The notes below the pieces were generated by a model, which was not told the DNA's origin, searched no databases, and was given only the letters and a program-made list of their open reading frames with translations. Of a stretch of DNA of 29,927 nt, positions 26,764 through 29,927 are shown in pieces (position 1 is the stretch's first letter; each line of letters begins with the position of its first letter). Made by a program: the position numbers and the translations under genes. The DNA comes from a virus: positions 1-29,927 of the IMG/VR virus record IMGVR_UViG_3300012001_000029; one strand, given 5' to 3'.

Positions 26764-29132
26764 TGGCTACTATCGTAAATGACCGTGACGTGATACTGCA
26801 GGCCGCAAGTCCTCGCACGATCACGCTTACTATGTACGGGTTCACGGTGGAGGATGCCACGACAGCCCTTGCGAACGCAGCCACGGCTCAAGCCCAAGCA
26901 GATACAGCCACTGCAAATGCTGCGACAGCGCAGTCCCAAGCCAATACAGCCACTGCAAATGCTGCGACAGCGCAGTCCCAAGCCAATACAGCCACTGCAA
27001 ATGCTGCGACAGCGCAGGCGGCTGCTAACGCTGCCAACACAGCGCTTACAAATATTGCCAGCGACAGTATTTTATCTCCGAGCGAAAAACCCTCCGTGGT
27101 GCAGGATTACTCTGTAATCACAACTGAGCAGAGCGGTATAGATGCTCAAGCGACCGCCTACCTAGTCACAACAGAGAAGACTAATTACGATAGCGCTGTG
27201 AGTGCTCTCACAACGTACCTCGGAACTCTAACGGGGTGGAACACGGTGCCTGGGGGTGACGTAGTGATTGTTGGTGCGACATTCAGAAGTAACTTTGCGA
27301 ATGTGTACACGACAAAACAACTGTTGCTTGACAAGATAGTGGCTAACGCGAAGTCGTTGGCAGACACGGCGCAGGCCCAAGCAAATACTGCAACGACCAA
27401 CGCTGCGACAGCGCAGGCGGCTGCTAACGCTGCTCAAGCTGCCGCCAATGCTGCACAAACTGCTGCGGATAACGCGCAAACATCTGCCAACGCAGCCAAT
27501 GCGGATCTGGCGAATATCGCGTCGGATAGCGTGTTGTCGCGCGGAGAAAAAGCCGCTGTCATCCTCGATTACACCGCGATCCTCAACGAGCAAGCGGGGA
27601 TCGATGCGCAGGCCGATGCCTTTGTTCAGTCGCGCACCGCGTACGACACCGCCGTCACGTCGCTGACGAGCTACCTGACTGGACTAGCCCCTGCCTATAA
27701 CGACACGACGACCGATACCGTCATCGTGGCGGCGACGTTTCGGTCGAAATTCACGGATGTCTATTCAGCCCGGCAAGTACTTCTCGACGCTATAGCGTCA
27801 GCCGCTTCCACTAACGGTAAAAGTCTCGGGCTTCCTCTTCAAGCATGGAAGAACCCTGCAGGGTACTCGTTTGTTACTCTGACTGACGGCCACTCCGGGA
27901 GTGCCGCGCTCCGCATGACTGGCAGCGGTGCGCCAAACACCGGAACATTTACAGCAATCGACCCGAGCAAGACCTACAGGACGCGCTTCTGGGCGAGGTC
28001 TGTGCCTACCACAAACGGGCTGCTCTATTTCGACCTTCGTCAGTTTATTGACAGTGCGGGTGCTACGGCGGGTCCAGTCAATGGCGGGCGGTCTCCGTAT
28101 AAACCAGGCGGCATTTCACGCTCAGTAGCCACCGACACATGGACAGAGTATTCCTATACGTGGGGGGCCGCTGACTGGCAAGCAGGCGTCCAGTATGTCC
28201 AGCCAGAGTTCCTTGGGAATTACTCCGGGACCGCTGGTTACTGGGAAATCCAAGACTTTACATTTGAAGAAGTGACGGAGGTAGTGGCAGCGCAGGCTGC
28301 GGCAAATGCCGCACAGACCACAGCGAACACAGCCGAGACAAATGCCTTAGCGGCCTTATCAGATATAGCTAACATTGCATCGGACTCTGTACTGTCGGCA
28401 GGAGAAAAACCAAGAGTTGTGCTGGACTACACTGCGATTCTAAACGCTCAGACAGGCATTGACTCTCAAGCGACAACCTTCGGCGCTACAACAAAAGGCT
28501 CTTACGACACAGCGGTTTCAGCTCTGACAAGTTACCTCACAGGACTCTCTCCTGCATACAACTCATACACCACGGACACGACTATTGTAGAAGCTACTTT
28601 CCGTGGGAAATTTACGGATGTCTACCTAGCTCAACAAGTCCTACTCAATGAAATTGCGAGCATAGCCTCTGGAGGGACGCTCCTCGGAAGTGGAGTGGTT
28701 GGCACGAGTAAGATTGCTGGTTTAGCTGTAGATACACCCCGACTCGCGGACTACGCTGCAACAGGACTTGCGTCTCTTACTCAAGATTTTCTACTGTCGC
28801 GTGGTAACCCTGGCACAGAAATATTTTCAAATACATTGTCTTTCACGACGGTTGGAAGAGGCAGCGTGAATATCATGTTAAGTATATTCGCAGTAAGCAG
28901 TAGTTCCAGTGGGTTTAACCAGCCAATAGGTAGAATTTATGTGGACGGTTCGCTTGTATCAACATCCCCGAGTGGACAAATGTCTGCCAATACATGTATG
29001 ACGTTTGTGCTTAAAGCACATCTGACGCTGGCCTCTGGCGCACATACGTGTCAATGTTCAGGGCAACAAAATGATACGTTTGGCGACATACATACATGGA
29101 TGGTACTGTCTGTCGAAGAGGTCAGAGTATGA
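26763..29132 (+). CDS. Modular tail fibre/receptor-binding protein (789 aa)
   Basis: An N-terminal attachment part (about 1-30) is followed by an alanine/threonine/glutamine coiled coil of 14-residue repeats (about 33-95). Three copies of a domain of about 100 residues, each opening with IASDS-x-LS-x-x-EK and containing YD-x-AVSALTSYL-like and F-x-x-VY stretches, lie at about 98-196, 251-346 and 539-636. Between copies two and three, about 347-505 is a beta-sandwich resembling carbohydrate-binding modules (YSFVTLTDGHSGSAALRMTG, then YRTRFWARSVPTTNGLLYFD). The C-terminal 110 residues form a compact beta domain, a likely receptor tip. The start overlaps the previous stop as TAATG. Confidence 0.75.
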   Translation: MATIVNDRDVILQAASPRTITLTMYGFTVEDATTALANAATAQAQADTATANAATAQSQANTATANAATAQSQANTATANAATAQAAANAANTALTNIASDSILSPSEKPSVVQDYSVITTEQSGIDAQATAYLVTTEKTNYDSAVSALTTYLGTLTGWNTVPGGDVVIVGATFRSNFANVYTTKQLLLDKIVANAKSLADTAQAQANTATTNAATAQAAANAAQAAANAAQTAADNAQTSANAANADLANIASDSVLSRGEKAAVILDYTAILNEQAGIDAQADAFVQSRTAYDTAVTSLTSYLTGLAPAYNDTTTDTVIVAATFRSKFTDVYSARQVLLDAIASAASTNGKSLGLPLQAWKNPAGYSFVTLTDGHSGSAALRMTGSGAPNTGTFTAIDPSKTYRTRFWARSVPTTNGLLYFDLRQFIDSAGATAGPVNGGRSPYKPGGISRSVATDTWTEYSYTWGAADWQAGVQYVQPEFLGNYSGTAGYWEIQDFTFEEVTEVVAAQAAANAAQTTANTAETNALAALSDIANIASDSVLSAGEKPRVVLDYTAILNAQTGIDSQATTFGATTKGSYDTAVSALTSYLTGLSPAYNSYTTDTTIVEATFRGKFTDVYLAQQVLLNEIASIASGGTLLGSGVVGTSKIAGLAVDTPRLADYAATGLASLTQDFLLSRGNPGTEIFSNTLSFTTVGRGSVNIMLSIFAVSSSSSGFNQPIGRIYVDGSLVSTSPSGQMSANTCMTFVLKAHLTLASGAHTCQCSGQQNDTFGDIHTWMVLSVEEVRV
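26904..27017 (+). repeat. 42-bp tandem direct repeats in the fibre gene
   Basis: Two perfect 42-base copies (26904-26945, 26946-26987) and the first 30 bases of a third (26988-27017). Each encodes 14 residues of the coiled coil. The unit begins ACAGCCACTGCAAATG. Confidence 0.9.
27003..27433 (+). repeat. 32-bp direct repeat pair in the fibre gene
   Basis: An identical 32-base stretch starting GCTGCGACAGCGCAGG occurs at 27003-27034 and 27402-27433, flanking the first of the three repeated domains. Recombination between the copies would delete that domain in frame. Confidence 0.85.
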
Positions 29133-29566
29133 ACACTTATTCGCTATACGTAGCGGATACCGGGCTATTCACAGGGGTGAGTATTTTTTGCCCACACATG
29201 GACTTAGCTAGGAATATTCCAGAGGGTCAGTCCTGCGTCCTTGGAGAGTACGCCCGTCTCTCTCAGCGCGTCGATCTCGCCACCGGCTTAGTCATCGACT
29301 ACATTCCACCTCAGCCATCCGTCAACCACGCGTGGAATTCGGAAACGAAGCGATGGCTGTACGTCAAAACGGATGACGACATCGCTGCAGAGGTGCGGAC
29401 GCTACGCGCAGGCTTGATGTCAGCGTGCGACTGGACGCAACTGCCCGACGTGCCACCAGCCACGAGAGACCTGTGGGCGACCTACCGCCAAGCCTTGAGG
29501 GACATCAGTAAGCAAAGTAGCTTTCCTCGCTCGGTTATCTGGCCTACAATACCGGAAAGAAAGTAA
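29129..29566 (+). CDS. Phage tail assembly chaperone-like protein (PF16778-like)
   Basis: The start is ATG 29129 (MNTYSLYVADTGLFTGVSIF), overlapping the fibre stop, with GAGG 7 bases upstream. A start at 29096 lies inside the fibre frame without a signal. The C-terminal third has the pattern of phage tail assembly chaperones: LRAGLMSACDWTQLPDVP, then WATYRQALRDISKQSSFPRS and VIWPTIPERK. The N-terminal part binds or resembles fibre-tip sequences. In related phages this gene follows the fibre gene and helps fold or trimerise it. Confidence 0.75.
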   Translation: MNTYSLYVADTGLFTGVSIFCPHMDLARNIPEGQSCVLGEYARLSQRVDLATGLVIDYIPPQPSVNHAWNSETKRWLYVKTDDDIAAEVRTLRAGLMSACDWTQLPDVPPATRDLWATYRQALRDISKQSSFPRSVIWPTIPERK

Positions 29567-29568
29567 CT

Positions 29569-29927
29569 ATGCCAAATCTCCGTATCCTGTACGATAACGC
29601 CGCCGACCGGAACCTGACGCTCACAGCATCAACGACCGCAGGAACGCTTGCGGCGTCGAACCTCCTCACGGACATTAAGTCCCAGGTGTGGCGTTCGACA
29701 GGTACGTCTGCGACCTTAACGGCGACTTGGGCAAATGCTGAGTTGATTGGCTGTGTAGCTTTACCCTTCTGCAACTTCACCTCCACCGCGACGATCCGTG
29801 TGAGAGGTTACACCAACGTAGGGGACGCCACCCCTCTGTTCGACACAGGTACCGTGCTGGCCTGCGCCTACGCGCCGTTTGGCCTCTTGGGACTGGGGTC
29901 TCGCCCCTTTAGGGGTCAACGCGTTTT
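29569..29927 (+). CDS. Tail-associated protein, partial, with apparent frame disruption near the end
   Basis: Starts MPNLRILYDNAADRNLTLTA two bases after the previous stop and is cut by the window edge. It has NLLTDIKSQVWRSTGTSATL and LIGCVALPFCNFTSTATIRV, a galactose-binding-like pattern seen in phage tail-fibre-region proteins. The frame stays open, but from about 29887 the sequence reads poorly (LLGLGSRPFRGQRV), while the +1 frame reads WDWGLAPLGVNAF, the expected continuation. One extra base near CTCTTGGG would explain it. It may be a sequence error, a mutation or a shift site. Confidence 0.6.
   Translation, partial: MPNLRILYDNAADRNLTLTASTTAGTLAASNLLTDIKSQVWRSTGTSATLTATWANAELIGCVALPFCNFTSTATIRVRGYTNVGDATPLFDTGTVLACAYAPFGLLGLGSRPFRGQRV

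Noticed and set aside
26904-27034. CRISPR-like regular repeats
   Set aside because: The 42-bp units are directly adjacent without spacers and encode a heptad-like coiled coil in frame.
27289-27298. AAGTAACTTT inside the fibre gene
   Set aside because: It matches the core of the dispersed element but lies in coding sequence and has no TGTCAA at the right distance, so it is counted as coincidence.
1-29927. tRNA genes, rRNA, insertion sequences, integrase, attachment site, lysis genes
   Set aside because: Looked for by eye on both strands and none was seen. A tRNA search program would be needed to be certain for tRNAs.

Overview
The window is a contiguous stretch of a tailed double-stranded DNA phage or prophage, almost certainly a siphovirus. 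The reasons are a GpA-like large terminase, a portal, a ClpP/S49-type prohead protease with a scaffold-like C-terminal part, decoration and major capsid proteins, head-tail connectors, a tail tube protein, a gpG/gpGT-type frameshifted tail chaperone pair, a 1,896-residue tape measure and a modular fibre. Promoters of sigma-70 type, Shine-Dalgarno (SD) sequences and the TMP_2-like tape measure point to a proteobacterial host. Base composition and protein style would fit a betaproteobacterium, but that is a guess. No integrase, repressor, polymerase, lysin or holin is visible, so the phage continues beyond both ends.

Layout. Positions 1-2576: a leftward cassette of ten small, tightly coupled genes (many ATGA overlaps), including a DUF1566-like protein, a secreted or membrane-anchored small protein and a NUMOD-like DNA-binding peptide. 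It is read from a probable promoter/operator at 2620-2649. Positions 2577-2977: a divergent control region. Positions 2981-3688: a rightward HNH-like gene with an incomplete active-site motif. Positions 3703-4199: two short leftward genes around a strong bidirectional terminator. Positions 4200-5058 and 5629-6322: two gene-poor stretches with hairpins, tandem repeats, palindromes and interrupted reading frames, flanking one leftward gene of unknown function (5059-5628).

From 6323 to the end everything is rightward: an HTH gene, two small genes, the terminase pair, portal, protease/scaffold, decoration, capsid, connectors, tail terminator, tail tube, G/GT chaperones, tape measure, hub protein, fibre, chaperone-like protein and a partial last gene. 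This arm is cut into transcription units by hairpin terminators at about 14,790, 18,670 and 19,500. Promoter-like sequences follow each of them.

The most interesting signals are: a dispersed intergenic element (TTGACA, 7-8 bases, AAAGTTRC) found five times in both orientations near unit boundaries; a textbook -1 frameshift site with a stem-loop; an internal SD and start that would give a separate scaffold from the protease gene; two long hairpins sharing four bases near 5030; an iteron/palindrome cluster near 5740-5882; and an apparent one-base frame disruption at the right edge.
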